Shown here: one piece after another, positions 17,527 to 27,045 of the stretch
How the letters are laid out: each line of letters starts with the position of its first letter
Position numbering within the stretch: the stretch's first letter is position 1
Origin: a bacterium BMS3Abin06
GTDB taxonomy: Bacteria; Nitrospirota; Thermodesulfovibrionia; UBA6902
Assembly (NCBI GenBank): GCA_002897895.1
Contig: BDSY01000102.1
Location: 1-43,993, forward strand
Length of the DNA: 43,993 nt
Reading direction: 5' to 3'
Notes under the pieces: generated by a model
Seen by the model: only the letters and a program-made list of their open reading frames with translations
Database searches by the model: none
What the model was told of the DNA's origin: nothing
Program-made: the position numbers and the translations under genes

Positions 17527-18072
17527 TTAGCGATTATTCCCTGTATTGGCAATTTTCAAACCCTTGTAAACGTAGTGTATTCCGGACAGGGCGGTTAACA
17601 CTGCAACTATAGCGTAAAGGGACGTATGGAGAGGCACATCGCCTTTTACGTTAAGGGATAAAAGAACCAGTCCTATCAGGATAAACTGAAACGTGCTTGC
17701 AGCTTTACCCAGAAAGCTCGGCTCGATTTTTAAACTATGAGTGGCTATATAGAGAATAATACAACCCGTGACGACAATTAAATCTTTGCTTATAACAATA
17801 ATAGTAAGCCATTTGGGCAATAAACCTATACTGCTCATTAGTATAAAAGAAGTTATTAAAAAAAACTTGTCCGCCACAGGATCAAGGATTGTTCCGAAGT
17901 ATGTTATCTGTTTATTTCTTCTTGCAATAAATCCATCAAGTAAATCTGTAACAGATGCTGCTATAAAAATAAGGAGGGCGTACTGATATTTATCGTAGAT
18001 AAGGGTTGCGGCAAAAAACGGCAGCAGCAATATTCTCGTAAGAGTCAATAAATTGGGGAGATTTCCAACCAT
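17527..18072 (-). CDS. pgsA: CDP-diacylglycerol-glycerol-3-phosphate 3-phosphatidyltransferase
   Basis: 181 residues with about four to five membrane helices. It makes phosphatidylglycerol phosphate at the inner membrane. The full CDP-alcohol phosphotransferase signature is present: D43-x2-D46-G47-x2-A50-R51-x8-G60-x3-D64-x3-D68 (VTDLLDGFIARRNKQITYFG then TILDPVADKF). The N-terminal NLPNLLTLTRILLLP is typical of PgsA. It is the first gene of a minus-strand run pgsA, DUF512, aroE, with 23 bases to the next gene. Confidence 0.93.
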   Translation of the reverse strand: MVGNLPNLLTLTRILLLPFFAATLIYDKYQYALLIFIAASVTDLLDGFIARRNKQITYFGTILDPVADKFFLITSFILMSSIGLLPKWLTIIVISKDLIVVTGCIILYIATHSLKIEPSFLGKAASTFQFILIGLVLLSLNVKGDVPLHTSLYAIVAVLTALSGIHYVYKGLKIANTGNNR

Positions 18073-18166
18073 AAAGAAAAAGCTCCATTACATGCTGATT
18101 GACAGGAGAAAAATTTTTAAATTAGAATATTAAAGTTTTACTGTTGATTAATAAGATTAATAAAAT

Positions 18167-18358
18167 AACAGCCCCTGTCAGTGTAGATAACTCGACAGTA
18201 CCGAGTTCTGTCATTCCGGCTTGTCCGGAATCTATAACCCTTTGATTTTCCCGGATTCCCGACAAGCGGGAATGACAACTGCGTGGTCATGACGTTTTCT
18301 TTAGAATCAACCTGTTAAAAGAGAACTCGGTACTCTTAAGTAGATAACAGGGGCTGTT
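18167..18358. repeat. 192-bp nested inverted repeat
   Basis: Three concentric pairs of arms. The outer pair is AACAGCCCCTGT (18167) with ACAGGGGCTGTT (18347). The middle pair is ACCGAGTTCT (18200) with AGAACTCGGT (18322). The inner pair is about 23 bases, GTCATTCCGGCTTGTCCGG (18210) with the near-complement ending CGGGAATGAC (18253-18276). The outer and middle arms are perfect; the inner has a few mismatches. It fills the gap between pgsA and fhs (both minus strand) and holds no gene. It looks like a non-autonomous repeat element with an older repeat nested inside; its transcript would form a long cruciform. Confidence 0.8.
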
Positions 18359-18371
18359 AAAAAAATTGATC

Positions 18372-20135
18372 TTAGAATAACCCCTTGACCTTGCCTGAAT
18401 CCGTATCCACATCCACTCGCCTGTAAGCAGGGTCGGAACTTGTGCCGGGCATAAGTTTAATTGCCCCTGCAACAGGAACAATGAACCCTGCGCCTTTATA
18501 GGTGAGTATGTCGCTTATGAGCAGTTTCCAGCCCTTAGGAACACCTTTAAGGTTGGGATTATCAGAGAGACTGAGATGTGTTTTGACCATGCATGTGGCG
18601 AGTTTGGAAGTCTCGGGGTCTGCCTCCATCCTCTTGGCCTTGGCGAGGGCATCCGCTGTGTATTCAACACCGTCTGCGCCATAGACCTGCTCGGCTATCA
18701 TCTCTATGCGCGTCCTGACAGGTATATCAAGCTCATAGAGAAGTTTAAAGTCATTGGGCTCATTGCATGCATCTACAACAGCATCGGCAAGCTCAAGCGC
18801 TCCTTCGCCGCCGTACTGCCAGTGCCTGGAGACCGCAACGCGTGCGCCTGCTGCTTCGGCAAGCTTTCTCACTGCATTGATCTCATTGTCAGTGTCGGTA
18901 TAGAAAGCATTGATACAGACAACAGGATTGATGCCTGCCTTCTTCACAGTGTTGATATGGTGAGTCAGGTTTTTGCATCCTGCTTCTACCCAGCCGACGT
19001 TCTCGGTCATGTACTCCTCGGGCATCGGTCTTCCCGGCACCGGAATAGGCGCTCCGCCGTGGCACTTGAGGGCCCTGATTGTAGCGACAAGGACTGCTGC
19101 ATTAGGTTTGAGGCCGGAGAACCTGCACTTCAGGTTCCAGAACTTCTCAAACCCTATGTCAGCGCCAAAGCCTGATTCCGTAAGATGATAATCACCGAGT
19201 TTAAGACCGACCCTGTCCGCGATTATTGAAGACTGGCCGATTGCGATATTTGCAAAAGGACCTGCATGCACAAGTACAGGCTGTCCTTCAAGTGTCTGCA
19301 TCAGGTTGGGATTCAGCGCCTCTACCATCCAGGCCGTCATTGCGCCTGCAACCTCAAGGTCTTCGGTTGTGACGGGATTACCCTGTTTGTCGTATGCAAC
19401 AACGATTTTGCCCATGCGCTCTCTCATGTCCCTGAGGTCTTTTGAGACAGACAGTATTGCCATGACCTCTGAGGAAACAGCGATTGCAAAACCCGATTTC
19501 ATCATAAAGCCGTCCATCTTGCCGCCCTGGCCGATAGTTATATCCCTCAATGCCTGGGCGCAGAAGTCCATTATCCACTTCATCTCTACATTGCGGGGGT
19601 CTATATTAAGCCGTTTCTGTTTGCGTTTTGCCCATTGCTCATCATTGTAATTGAACTCATGCTGTATTCTTGAAGTCAGCGCAACCATTGCGAGGTTATG
19701 GGCATTCATAATTGCATTGATGTCACCGGTAAGCCCTAATGAAAACGGGGTCAGGGGTATGCACTGGCTGAGTCCGCCGCCTGCCGCAGAGCCCTTTATG
19801 TTCATGGTAGGTCCACCGGAAGGCTGCCTGATTGCGGCGATAACATTTTTATCCCTCTTGCCGAGGCCCTGTGTGAGTCCCATTGTGGTTGTGGATTTGC
19901 CCTCACCGAGGGGTGTGGGTGTTATTGCAGTAACGTCAACATACTTACAGTCAGGCCTGTCCTTAAGACGGTCAAGGATTTTATTGAAATCCAGTTTTGC
20001 TACATAATGTCCGTGGGGTAGAAGCTCTTCTTTTTCAAGCCCTAATTCTTCTGCTAACTGATAAACTGTTTTCATATTAGCTTCAGCAGCTTCAGCTATT
20101 TCCCAGTCTGCATGTTTCGTTGGATCAATCGGCAT
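18372..20135 (-). CDS. fhs: formate-tetrahydrofolate ligase
   Basis: 587 residues. It makes 10-formyl-THF from formate, THF and ATP, the entry step of the methyl branch of the Wood-Ljungdahl pathway. The P-loop is [20 protein letters not shown], followed by [19 protein letters not shown] and [12 protein letters not shown], all characteristic of Fhs. It is slightly longer than the usual 555-560 residues. The start is well supported by AAAGGAGGAATT a few bases upstream of ATG, the strongest ribosome-binding site in this part, in line with high expression. It is monocistronic as far as visible. No folate riboswitch was recognised in 20136-20349. Confidence 0.96.
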   Translation of the reverse strand: MPIDPTKHADWEIAEAAEANMKTVYQLAEELGLEKEELLPHGHYVAKLDFNKILDRLKDRPDCKYVDVTAITPTPLGEGKSTTTMGLTQGLGKRDKNVIAAIRQPSGGPTMNIKGSAAGGGLSQCIPLTPFSLGLTGDINAIMNAHNLAMVALTSRIQHEFNYNDEQWAKRKQKRLNIDPRNVEMKWIMDFCAQALRDITIGQGGKMDGFMMKSGFAIAVSSEVMAILSVSKDLRDMRERMGKIVVAYDKQGNPVTTEDLEVAGAMTAWMVEALNPNLMQTLEGQPVLVHAGPFANIAIGQSSIIADRVGLKLGDYHLTESGFGADIGFEKFWNLKCRFSGLKPNAAVLVATIRALKCHGGAPIPVPGRPMPEEYMTENVGWVEAGCKNLTHHINTVKKAGINPVVCINAFYTDTDNEINAVRKLAEAAGARVAVSRHWQYGGEGALELADAVVDACNEPNDFKLLYELDIPVRTRIEMIAEQVYGADGVEYTADALAKAKRMEADPETSKLATCMVKTHLSLSDNPNLKGVPKGWKLLISDILTYKGAGFIVPVAGAIKLMPGTSSDPAYRRVDVDTDSGKVKGLF

Positions 20136-20349
20136 TTTTAATTCCTCCTTTTAGGTGATTGTTTATTTTTGTAATTGCACTATAAACAACCCGGTTTATT
20201 TTGCGGTTAAACATGTATGCATTTTAACCTTGCCCTGTATTTGTTAGTGGTCACTGAAAATGTAACAGGCATTAAAGAAGTCTAAAAATGTAGCATAGAA
20301 AAGTCTTTACTGTCAAACAAAATATGGAAGCAAGGGAAATAATTATTGT

Positions 20350-21315
20350 TTATTGTATGTTCCCCACCCGGCTTCCGGATAGATTGAGTAATTCATTTTC
20401 CCCGGCGCTCATCAGCTCTTCCTTGAATGCAATAAAATTCCGCATCTCTTTATTTGCCTGATCATTGACTGCCCACAGCCCGTTTCTGTCTTTAAATAAT
20501 TCAAGAAGCTGCCGGAACCGACTTTTTGTCAGGATTGTTCCGATGTTTGATTCCGCATCTGCGGCGTTGTTGCGGCCGTTTGTTCCATTATTTTTATGGA
20601 TAGCTTTATTTATATGCAAAAGTCTTGTGTGCTGCGCAAGTTTTCCGGTGCGGTCAAAGAGGTAATTAATGGTTTCTCTTTGAGAATCACTCCGGATTTC
20701 TGCCATTATATGTGCAATATTATTAGTCAGCAATATCCCGTCTTTTTTTGCTGCCTCCTCAAGCGTGAAACTGTTCAATTCATATGCGAAACAGGGTCCG
20801 TTGCTGTCCCCGGCTTGTTTATCTGAATCGGCAGGCACTGTCACGGGTGGCGTTTCCCACAAGACATTTACATTTTTATTCCGTCCGTACTCGTGCAGAA
20901 GGAGAGCGGATTCCCTGAAGGCCTGCTTCAGATTCCGGTAATGCATTTTTGAAATGTTTGTATTTCCGGAATCCTGTTTTTCCGGGTTGAACTTTCGTGA
21001 GAGTGTATTGCCCGGCTGTATATTCACATACGAAAACCCGTTTCTGCCTGCGATGTCGATACATTTTTGAATCAGTAAAATTGAGCGGCTCCGCACGGTT
21101 TCATCTATGCATACGGGGTCTGTCAGCCTGTTATTTTCAATAACCCCCCTGAAGTTCAGGCCTGTCTGTATCTGTTTCCTTTCAAGAAACTGGAACATAT
21201 CCGCATATGCGCTTTCTTTATTGATCAGAAACCAGACTTCGCAGCACTCCGCCCTGCTCTCAATCAAGCGCATCACCCAGTTGTAAGGTCCGATTTTTAT
21301 TCCTGCTTTTATCAT
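20350..21315 (-). CDS. uncharacterised protein, possible xylose-isomerase-like TIM barrel
   Basis: 321 residues, no signal peptide or membrane segment. I do not recognise a named family. The pattern resembles sugar-phosphate isomerase/AP-endonuclease-2 barrels: GPYNWVMRLIES at the start, a helix followed by GFSYVNIQPGN with the 'S/N-I-Q-P-G' strand end, NVNVLWETPPVTVP with a conserved-looking glutamate, ILLTNNIAHIMAEI, and HTRLLHINKAIHKNNG near the C-terminus. Acidic or His residues at the strand ends could bind a metal. The start lacks a visible ribosome-binding site. It is separated from the Gld-type operon by the repeat at 21332. Confidence 0.55.
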   Translation of the reverse strand: MIKAGIKIGPYNWVMRLIESRAECCEVWFLINKESAYADMFQFLERKQIQTGLNFRGVIENNRLTDPVCIDETVRSRSILLIQKCIDIAGRNGFSYVNIQPGNTLSRKFNPEKQDSGNTNISKMHYRNLKQAFRESALLLHEYGRNKNVNVLWETPPVTVPADSDKQAGDSNGPCFAYELNSFTLEEAAKKDGILLTNNIAHIMAEIRSDSQRETINYLFDRTGKLAQHTRLLHINKAIHKNNGTNGRNNAADAESNIGTILTKSRFRQLLELFKDRNGLWAVNDQANKEMRNFIAFKEELMSAGENELLNLSGSRVGNIQ

Positions 21316-21331
21316 AATTAATTAGAAATAC

Positions 21332-21383
21332 GTAACTACTCAGGTGCAAAGTGGCAAAGGCACATAGGCACAGAGGGTTACAC
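21332..21383 (+). repeat. dispersed 52-bp repeat (second locus)
   Basis: It starts GTAACTACTCAGGTGCAAAG and ends GGGTTACAC. It matches the unit at 12113-12164 (opposite strand) at 47 of 52 positions; four of the five changes are transitions. It sits alone in the gap between the Gld-type operon and the TIM-barrel-like gene, without the inverted partner seen at 12031. Confidence 0.8.
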
Positions 21384-21472
21384 AAATACAATCAATTCCG
21401 CAAAAGTCCCGAAAGTCTGTTATTTCCGTCAAAGAGAGGGATCAGATATGAACCGAATGTATTATGGACAAA

Positions 21473-22429
21473 TTATTTCTCATATTTTTCAATCAGGCTT
21501 CCCGGTTTTTTCATGATCTTATTCGCCTTCCATTCGGAAACAAGAAAGGGATATTCGCTTTCCGACGATACAGCAGGATACCTGTTTTCTCTTTTCTCAA
21601 AAAATGAAATTGTATAGGTATTAATACCCTTCAGAACAACAGTAAAAACAGGAGCTTTGAAATCTTCTTTTGTTTTATCCTCAATAAATTCATCACAGAG
21701 GAAACCGGACAAAATATTAATTATACCATTAACAACATCTTTTTTAACAGTTTTGCCGTCAGACGTGGTCCATTCCGGAACAGATCCTGGCTTCTCTTTT
21801 TTTCCCTTCTGCTCCGGAACATCAACGGAAACAGGGGCAGTTGCCCTTATAATCGTTATCTCATCTTTGCCCTTTTTAAGCACAACTTCCGTAATATCAT
21901 CTTTATTGAAAGCCATCACTTTTTTGTCCCGCAACTCTGAAACTGTCCTGTCAAACTCTCTTCTTAAGGCCCCGCTGGCATGATACACGCGAGGGTCGTT
22001 ATCAAGCATGACAAATGTCTGGTTATAGGTCGTCGTGATTTTTCCAACATTGATCTTTCGCAGCAGGTCACTGCCTTTATATGCTTCTACTTCAATCCTC
22101 TTTTCCCTGTCCAGTTCATAAATAGCATAGTTTCCGGACTCTGACGCGAGGGCGGTCAAGGTCAGGTCCGAGATTGCATTCAGCATATTCTCAATCACTG
22201 CGTTGTCTGCCGGATACTTCCTGTCATTGATAAGCCACTTATCGTTTTCTCTTGCCAGCACAATTCCAGACCCTTTTTTCTTCAGGCTAATTTTTGTAAT
22301 ATCGCCTGTCTGTATTTTCCGGATGTCGGGAAGTTCATAATTTGTTTTTTCACTCTTTTGTGAAGAGATATAAAAGACCAGAACAGCTATGACAAAGAAA
22401 AGAATTGCTATGTCTTTTTTCCCTTTCAT
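21473..22429 (-). CDS. DUF4340 domain protein
   Basis: 318 residues. One N-terminal membrane helix (about 7-23, DIAILFFVIAVLVFYISS) is followed by a periplasmic DUF4340 region with beta-repeat units of the form IRKIQTGDITKISLKKKGSGIVLARENDKWLI. DUF4340 proteins are regularly encoded after gldG-type genes and are assumed to belong to the same ABC complex, but the function is unknown. The start is one base from the stop of the upstream gldG-like gene, so the pair is almost surely translationally coupled. It is the last gene of the four-gene operon. Confidence 0.85.
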   Translation of the reverse strand: MKGKKDIAILFFVIAVLVFYISSQKSEKTNYELPDIRKIQTGDITKISLKKKGSGIVLARENDKWLINDRKYPADNAVIENMLNAISDLTLTALASESGNYAIYELDREKRIEVEAYKGSDLLRKINVGKITTTYNQTFVMLDNDPRVYHASGALRREFDRTVSELRDKKVMAFNKDDITEVVLKKGKDEITIIRATAPVSVDVPEQKGKKEKPGSVPEWTTSDGKTVKKDVVNGIINILSGFLCDEFIEDKTKEDFKAPVFTVVLKGINTYTISFFEKRENRYPAVSSESEYPFLVSEWKANKIMKKPGSLIEKYEK

Positions 22430-22430
22430 A

Positions 22431-24653
22431 TTAATACTCCTTTTGTGACTGCTTGCTGAACATCTTCCGGATCATGCGCTTTCTTGAAGCACGCCTGAAC
22501 CAGACAATTATGCCTGCAATTACTACAAGCAGGGGCAGCCCTGCTATGTTTACGGTTTTTATGGCAGCCCTGGCAGCAGGCGTAGTCTCCCTGAGCGGAT
22601 TGAACCGCTGGGTCTTGCTGCGCATTATTGCTATGTCTTCCCTGTTATTAAGGTAGTCAATCACATTCATGACAAACTGGGCATTGGGTGTCTTGCCTTC
22701 CTCGTCAATTATGTTGTCTTTAAGTATCTCTGATGTTCCCACAAGGAATATCTTTGCGGGTTTGCCTTTTTTGATGGTGATGTCCTTGCTCCTGATTGAG
22801 GACATGTCCAGACCCTGTTCTTTTATGTTTTTTTCATCCTTCTTATCCCCACCGGTATTTGTCTCCACCGGCACCTTCTTTTCAGGGATGGGTTTATCCG
22901 CAAAATAACCGGGGAAAGGACCTTCAACAATATATGCCATGGGTATGCTCCCGAACTTCTCATCATTTTGCGGGGGAGTGATAAACATAGGGTCAAGGTT
23001 GATCCTTCCCGTCATCTCCCATGACCGGTCGGATGAAGAGAAGAGTTTAGTCGCCCTGAGACCGTTGTCTTTGAGTGTCTGTTCATTAATCTCTATTGGG
23101 GATGACTTAAGCATTACAAGCCCTTTGATGTTTTTCAGATATGAGGCATCTTTATTAATCATTTCATTCCTGATGACAGGGGCAAAATAGATGGACCTTT
23201 CACCGCCCCCGAACTGTTGGGGCATCCTCTGTTTAAAGCTGTTCTCATCGAGGATGATGGATTTCCCGACGCTTAAGCCGTAGTGATCGAGCAGTTTTTC
23301 GAGCCCGGTATTCAAAGGCATCCAGAGCGGTCTCTGTGACCCGCCCATCATGCCGTACCGGCCCTGCGGCCTGACTTCATTGAATGAATCCATAAATATT
23401 GCGAGGTTGTTACCCTTCATCAGGAACCGGTCGATTTGGTATAGCTCATAGTCCGTAAAATTCTCTTTTGCGCCTGCAATGATCAAAGTGGACAGACCTT
23501 CGGGTATACCCCCGTTTTTCAGATTAACCCGCCTTATTGAATATTCTTCCGATAACAGCCTGTTAAGATTTGAAAGTGATTCAGTCTGCGGCAAGGGGCC
23601 GGACAGGGGAGACATGCCCTCAATGGGAAGGGTGCCGTGGTCTGCAAGATAGCCGATCTCTTCATTGATATTTATGACATTCTCTATGGTCTTGTCGATT
23701 GCTTTTTCAAGTTCAGCGAAATCAGTGAGCCGGTACTGGGTACCGAATATGGGAAGGCTGATAACTTCTATCAGGTCAAGGGTTTCAAATTTATCTCCAT
23801 ATTCGATAACAATGCCTGCATAGCCCTGATCCGCAGGTATTGTGTTTCCCCGTCTGTCCCTGAATTCGTCCCAGTTGAGCCGGAGGACCTTGTAGCGCTG
23901 CGCATCCTGCTTATCCCTGTCGCTTTTACTCGGATCGAGACTGGAAAAAGAGAGTTTGCCGTAGTTTTTGCCGTTTAATTTATTGACGATACTTTCTATT
24001 TCAGACGGCAGCTCAGGAATCCCGGTAATGTTCATATAAGGACCGACAACTCCGAGAGACGAGGACAGAATCAGTTTAACGGATACATTCTCCTTTAAAT
24101 TCAAAAGGGCGCTTATCTTGTTGTTCATTTTTCTTATGGCTGAAGTTATCCGGTATTCAAGCCCGTCTGTTGAGGTAATCGTCGGCATGGTCTCAACTAT
24201 ATCACCGTGAATAAGGGCCATTCCCATATATGCCGTCTGAAACTTGACCTCGTCCTGTTCAATATTCTGTATCTGTACGGGCTGAATGCCGTAACTCTCT
24301 GCAAGCTCCCGGTTGCCCCCTGATTTCTCATTCTCTTCGCCGGATACATTGTAAAACCGGTAGTTAAAAAATCTGTTGCCTGCAACTGCATACTCCTCAA
24401 GCAGGTCATGAAGATAACGCTCGATATTATTGTAAGGAGCCGGGAGGTTGCTGTTGAAAAAAACCTTGACCGTCAAAGGATCGGACAGCGTTGAAACCGC
24501 TTTCCTGCTTGCATCCGACAGTGAATAGACTTTGCCGGAGGTCAGGTCCGCCCTGAAGAAAAGCGTGATGCCCGCCAGATTAAGCAGCACCACTACCACT
24601 AAGTAAATGAAAAACCTGGAATACCTGCCTGTAGTTACTTTCTTCATTAACAA
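22431..24653 (-). CDS. GldG-family ABC auxiliary protein
   Basis: 740 residues. An N-terminal membrane helix (FFIYLVVVVLLNLAGITLFF), a large extracytoplasmic domain of the 'ABC-type uncharacterised transport system' type (GldG/IflA-like), and a C-terminal membrane helix (LPLLVVIAGIIVWFRRASRK). VYSLSDASRKAVSTLSDPLTVKVFF-like text at the start is diagnostic. In gliding Bacteroidota GldG works with GldA and GldF, but similar genes are common in non-gliding bacteria, where the role is unclear. No other gliding genes are in view, so motility should not be assumed. It is four bases downstream of the permease gene. Confidence 0.85.
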   Translation of the reverse strand: MLMKKVTTGRYSRFFIYLVVVVLLNLAGITLFFRADLTSGKVYSLSDASRKAVSTLSDPLTVKVFFNSNLPAPYNNIERYLHDLLEEYAVAGNRFFNYRFYNVSGEENEKSGGNRELAESYGIQPVQIQNIEQDEVKFQTAYMGMALIHGDIVETMPTITSTDGLEYRITSAIRKMNNKISALLNLKENVSVKLILSSSLGVVGPYMNITGIPELPSEIESIVNKLNGKNYGKLSFSSLDPSKSDRDKQDAQRYKVLRLNWDEFRDRRGNTIPADQGYAGIVIEYGDKFETLDLIEVISLPIFGTQYRLTDFAELEKAIDKTIENVININEEIGYLADHGTLPIEGMSPLSGPLPQTESLSNLNRLLSEEYSIRRVNLKNGGIPEGLSTLIIAGAKENFTDYELYQIDRFLMKGNNLAIFMDSFNEVRPQGRYGMMGGSQRPLWMPLNTGLEKLLDHYGLSVGKSIILDENSFKQRMPQQFGGGERSIYFAPVIRNEMINKDASYLKNIKGLVMLKSSPIEINEQTLKDNGLRATKLFSSSDRSWEMTGRINLDPMFITPPQNDEKFGSIPMAYIVEGPFPGYFADKPIPEKKVPVETNTGGDKKDEKNIKEQGLDMSSIRSKDITIKKGKPAKIFLVGTSEILKDNIIDEEGKTPNAQFVMNVIDYLNNREDIAIMRSKTQRFNPLRETTPAARAAIKTVNIAGLPLLVVIAGIIVWFRRASRKRMIRKMFSKQSQKEY

Positions 24654-24657
24654 CTCC

Positions 24658-25362
24658 TTATGTCTTCTCCTGGATTACAAGACTCGTCCCGTAAAGCATA
24701 ACAAAGCAAACGCTCAGAAAATACAGGATATCCCTTGAATCGATTATGCCCCTCGAAATGTTCTGAAAGTGAAAGTCTGCGCCTAAATACTGAAAAACGT
24801 TAAGCGCGCCTTCGGGGAGGAAAAAGAGCATTTTATCTATGAGCGTCAGTACAAAGCAGAGGGACATGCCTGTGATAAAGGCAATGATCTGGTTGCGCGT
24901 AAGGGATGAAGCAAACAGCCCTATTGCGGAAAATGCGGCACCTAATAAAATTGCCCCCATATAACCGCCTGCTACCGGCCCCCAGTCAACATCTCCGATA
25001 AATGAAATAACTATGCCGTAGAAAAAGGTCGGCGCAACCATGACTGCCACAAATGCAACGGCAGCCGTGAACTTGCCGGTAATAATGTCCAGGCCGGAAA
25101 CAGGCATTGTAAAGAGTAACTCATAAGAGCCTGTATTGAACTCTTCGGAAAAAAGGCGCATTGTAACGGCCGGTATTATAAATGAGAATATCAGGGGAAG
25201 AAGGGAGAAAAAGCTCCTCATATCCGCCTGGCCGTAAAGGAAAAAAGTTGAAAAGAAAAACCAGCCCGTTAAAACAAGAAAGATTGAAATAACAATGTAA
25301 GCAACAGGCGTGATGAAATAACCCCTGAATTCTTTTTTGAATATATTTACTGCGCCCGTCAT
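24658..25362 (-). CDS. ABC-2 type permease (GldF-like)
   Basis: 234 residues with about six hydrophobic segments. The opening NIFKKEFRGYFITPVAYIVISIF and the LFSEEFNTGSYELLFTMPVSG motif are typical of ABC-2 permeases of the GldF/NosY type. It should form the membrane channel for the ATPase encoded just upstream (one-base gap) and act with the GldG-like and DUF4340 proteins downstream. The substrate is unknown. Confidence 0.87.
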   Translation of the reverse strand: MTGAVNIFKKEFRGYFITPVAYIVISIFLVLTGWFFFSTFFLYGQADMRSFFSLLPLIFSFIIPAVTMRLFSEEFNTGSYELLFTMPVSGLDIITGKFTAAVAFVAVMVAPTFFYGIVISFIGDVDWGPVAGGYMGAILLGAAFSAIGLFASSLTRNQIIAFITGMSLCFVLTLIDKMLFFLPEGALNVFQYLGADFHFQNISRGIIDSRDILYFLSVCFVMLYGTSLVIQEKT

Positions 25363-25363
25363 T

Positions 25364-26299
25364 TCAACCCTCCCTTGTCAGGTCTCTGAATATATTTTCA
25401 AGTGTTCTTGTTTCCCTGTGGAATTCAAGGAGCGGCCAGTTGTTGTTCTTTATTATTTCATAAATGGCAGGCCGCACATCCTTTGTCCCGCTGCATGAAA
25501 GGTGAAAGTCGGTTACTCCTTTTTCCGAATTTGCAAGGGTTGCGCCGGTGACTTCGGGGATGGCCCTGAAATATCCTTTGATATCATCAAAATTGCCCTG
25601 CATCAATGAGACATGTATGACATAATCGCTTCCGGCCTCGCGTTTCAGTTCATCAGTAGAGCCGTCTGCAACTATCCTGCCGTTGTTAATGATCACAATC
25701 CTGTCACATGTGGCTTCTGCCTCGCTGAGAATATGGGTGGACAGAATAACTGTTTTTTCCTTCCCGATTCTCTTTATGATTTCCCTGATCTCGACAATCT
25801 GGTTCGGATCAAGGCCTGATGTGGGCTCGTCCAGGACCAGTATCTCCGGGTCACCCATCATTGCATGGGCCAGCCCCACTCTCTGCTTATAGCCTTTTGA
25901 GAGTTCACTGACAGGCCGGTGCATGACTTCATTAATACCGCACATACCGGCAAGCTCTCTTATGCGGAGGTCAACGGCGGATTTTTCTATTTCACGCAGA
26001 CCTGCGACAAATCTCAGATAGTCATAAACAAGCATGTCAGGGTACAGGGGCGCTGATTCGGGCAGGTAGCCTATGAGTTTTTTAATTTCCACCGGATTGT
26101 CATAAATATTGAAATCCTTTACAGTAATATTCCCTGATGTCGGACGGAGATAGCAGGTAAGAATTCTCATAGTCGTGGTTTTGCCCGCTCCGTTCGGTCC
26201 GAGAAGACCGAGTATCTCCCCTTTTTTGATCTCAAAACCGATCCGGTCTACTGCGCAGGATTTGCCGTAGTATTTAGTGAGATTTTCAATCCGTATCAT
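25364..26299 (-). CDS. ABC transporter ATP-binding protein (GldA-like)
   Basis: 311 residues. Walker A is GPNGAGKTT (34-42), signature LSKGYKQRVGLAHAM, Walker B ILVLDEPTSGLDPNQ, and switch histidine ILSTHILSEAE. The C-terminal extension of about 90 residues is as in GldA/NatA-type ATPases. It is the first gene of the operon ATPase-permease-GldG-DUF4340, with gaps of 1, 4 and 1 bases. The ribosome-binding site GGAGG lies just upstream of the ATG. Confidence 0.92.
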   Translation of the reverse strand: MIRIENLTKYYGKSCAVDRIGFEIKKGEILGLLGPNGAGKTTTMRILTCYLRPTSGNITVKDFNIYDNPVEIKKLIGYLPESAPLYPDMLVYDYLRFVAGLREIEKSAVDLRIRELAGMCGINEVMHRPVSELSKGYKQRVGLAHAMMGDPEILVLDEPTSGLDPNQIVEIREIIKRIGKEKTVILSTHILSEAEATCDRIVIINNGRIVADGSTDELKREAGSDYVIHVSLMQGNFDDIKGYFRAIPEVTGATLANSEKGVTDFHLSCSGTKDVRPAIYEIIKNNNWPLLEFHRETRTLENIFRDLTREG

Positions 26300-26335
26300 A
26301 TATATACCTCCATTCAGCCTGCAATAACGATCATA

Positions 26336-26974
26336 TTACGGAGATTGTAATATGCTTTTCAGAATCGTTATAACATTCCCCCTGAAGGCGTCAATGTTAT
26401 GGTCATCCGAATGTGGATTTACCATAATATTGCCGGCAATAATTAAAGTCGGAGTCTCATCAACATTGTATGCCTTGGCCATATCCATTCCCTTTTGTAC
26501 CTCTCCGGTTTTGTCTCCTGCCTTCAGTCTGCTGCTGAAATCAGGCCCAAGGCCCAGTTTTGTGCCTATACTTTCCAGCACTTCCATATTTCCAATGTCT
26601 CTCTTCTGAACCATCTGCGCATCAAAAAGCGCCTTCTTCATCTCTTTGCCTTTGCCCGCCTCTTCTGCGAGGAGGTATGCCTCTCCGGGTTTCGGGGAGC
26701 CTTTTCCCCAGTAAATCGGGATGATCTTCCATTTGATCTTTTTGGGAAAGTTCCCTTTGATAACCGGTATTGAGCTTTCAAAGTTATAACATGTATGGCA
26801 ATAGAAACTCAGAAATTCCATAACCTCAACGGTCTTGCCGTCAAATTTAAATTTTTCCCCCGGCAATTCAGTATATGTTCCCTTTATGGAAGGTTTTTCA
26901 CTGGTACATGCTGAAAGAAAGATTGAGGCCATGAGTACAAAGATCAGTACTGCAATTATTTTATTTAACTTCAT
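26336..26974 (-). CDS. DsbA-family thiol-disulfide lipoprotein
   Basis: 212 residues. The signal peptide ends in a lipobox LSAC (C23), so it is a lipoprotein. The thioredoxin-like domain has the redox motif C59-H-T-C62 (SFYCHTCYNF) and the cis-proline loop DETPTLIIAG, with a DsbA helical insert in between. It should introduce or shuffle disulfides outside the cytoplasm. CHTC is close to the CPHC of classical DsbA. No DsbB partner is next to it. It lies 36 bases upstream of the ABC operon on the same strand and could be its first gene. A clear AGGAGG precedes the start. Confidence 0.88.
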   Translation of the reverse strand: MKLNKIIAVLIFVLMASIFLSACTSEKPSIKGTYTELPGEKFKFDGKTVEVMEFLSFYCHTCYNFESSIPVIKGNFPKKIKWKIIPIYWGKGSPKPGEAYLLAEEAGKGKEMKKALFDAQMVQKRDIGNMEVLESIGTKLGLGPDFSSRLKAGDKTGEVQKGMDMAKAYNVDETPTLIIAGNIMVNPHSDDHNIDAFRGNVITILKSILQSP

Positions 26975-27045
26975 TTATTTCCTCCTTCATGATTTTTATG
27001 CAAGTAGATTAAATTTAATTTGTGAAAGAATTATGAAGATTTGAT

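Noticed and set aside
22431-26299. Gliding motility system
   Set aside because: Only the GldA/F/G-type transporter and DUF4340 are present; this set is common in non-gliding bacteria and no other gliding gene is in view.
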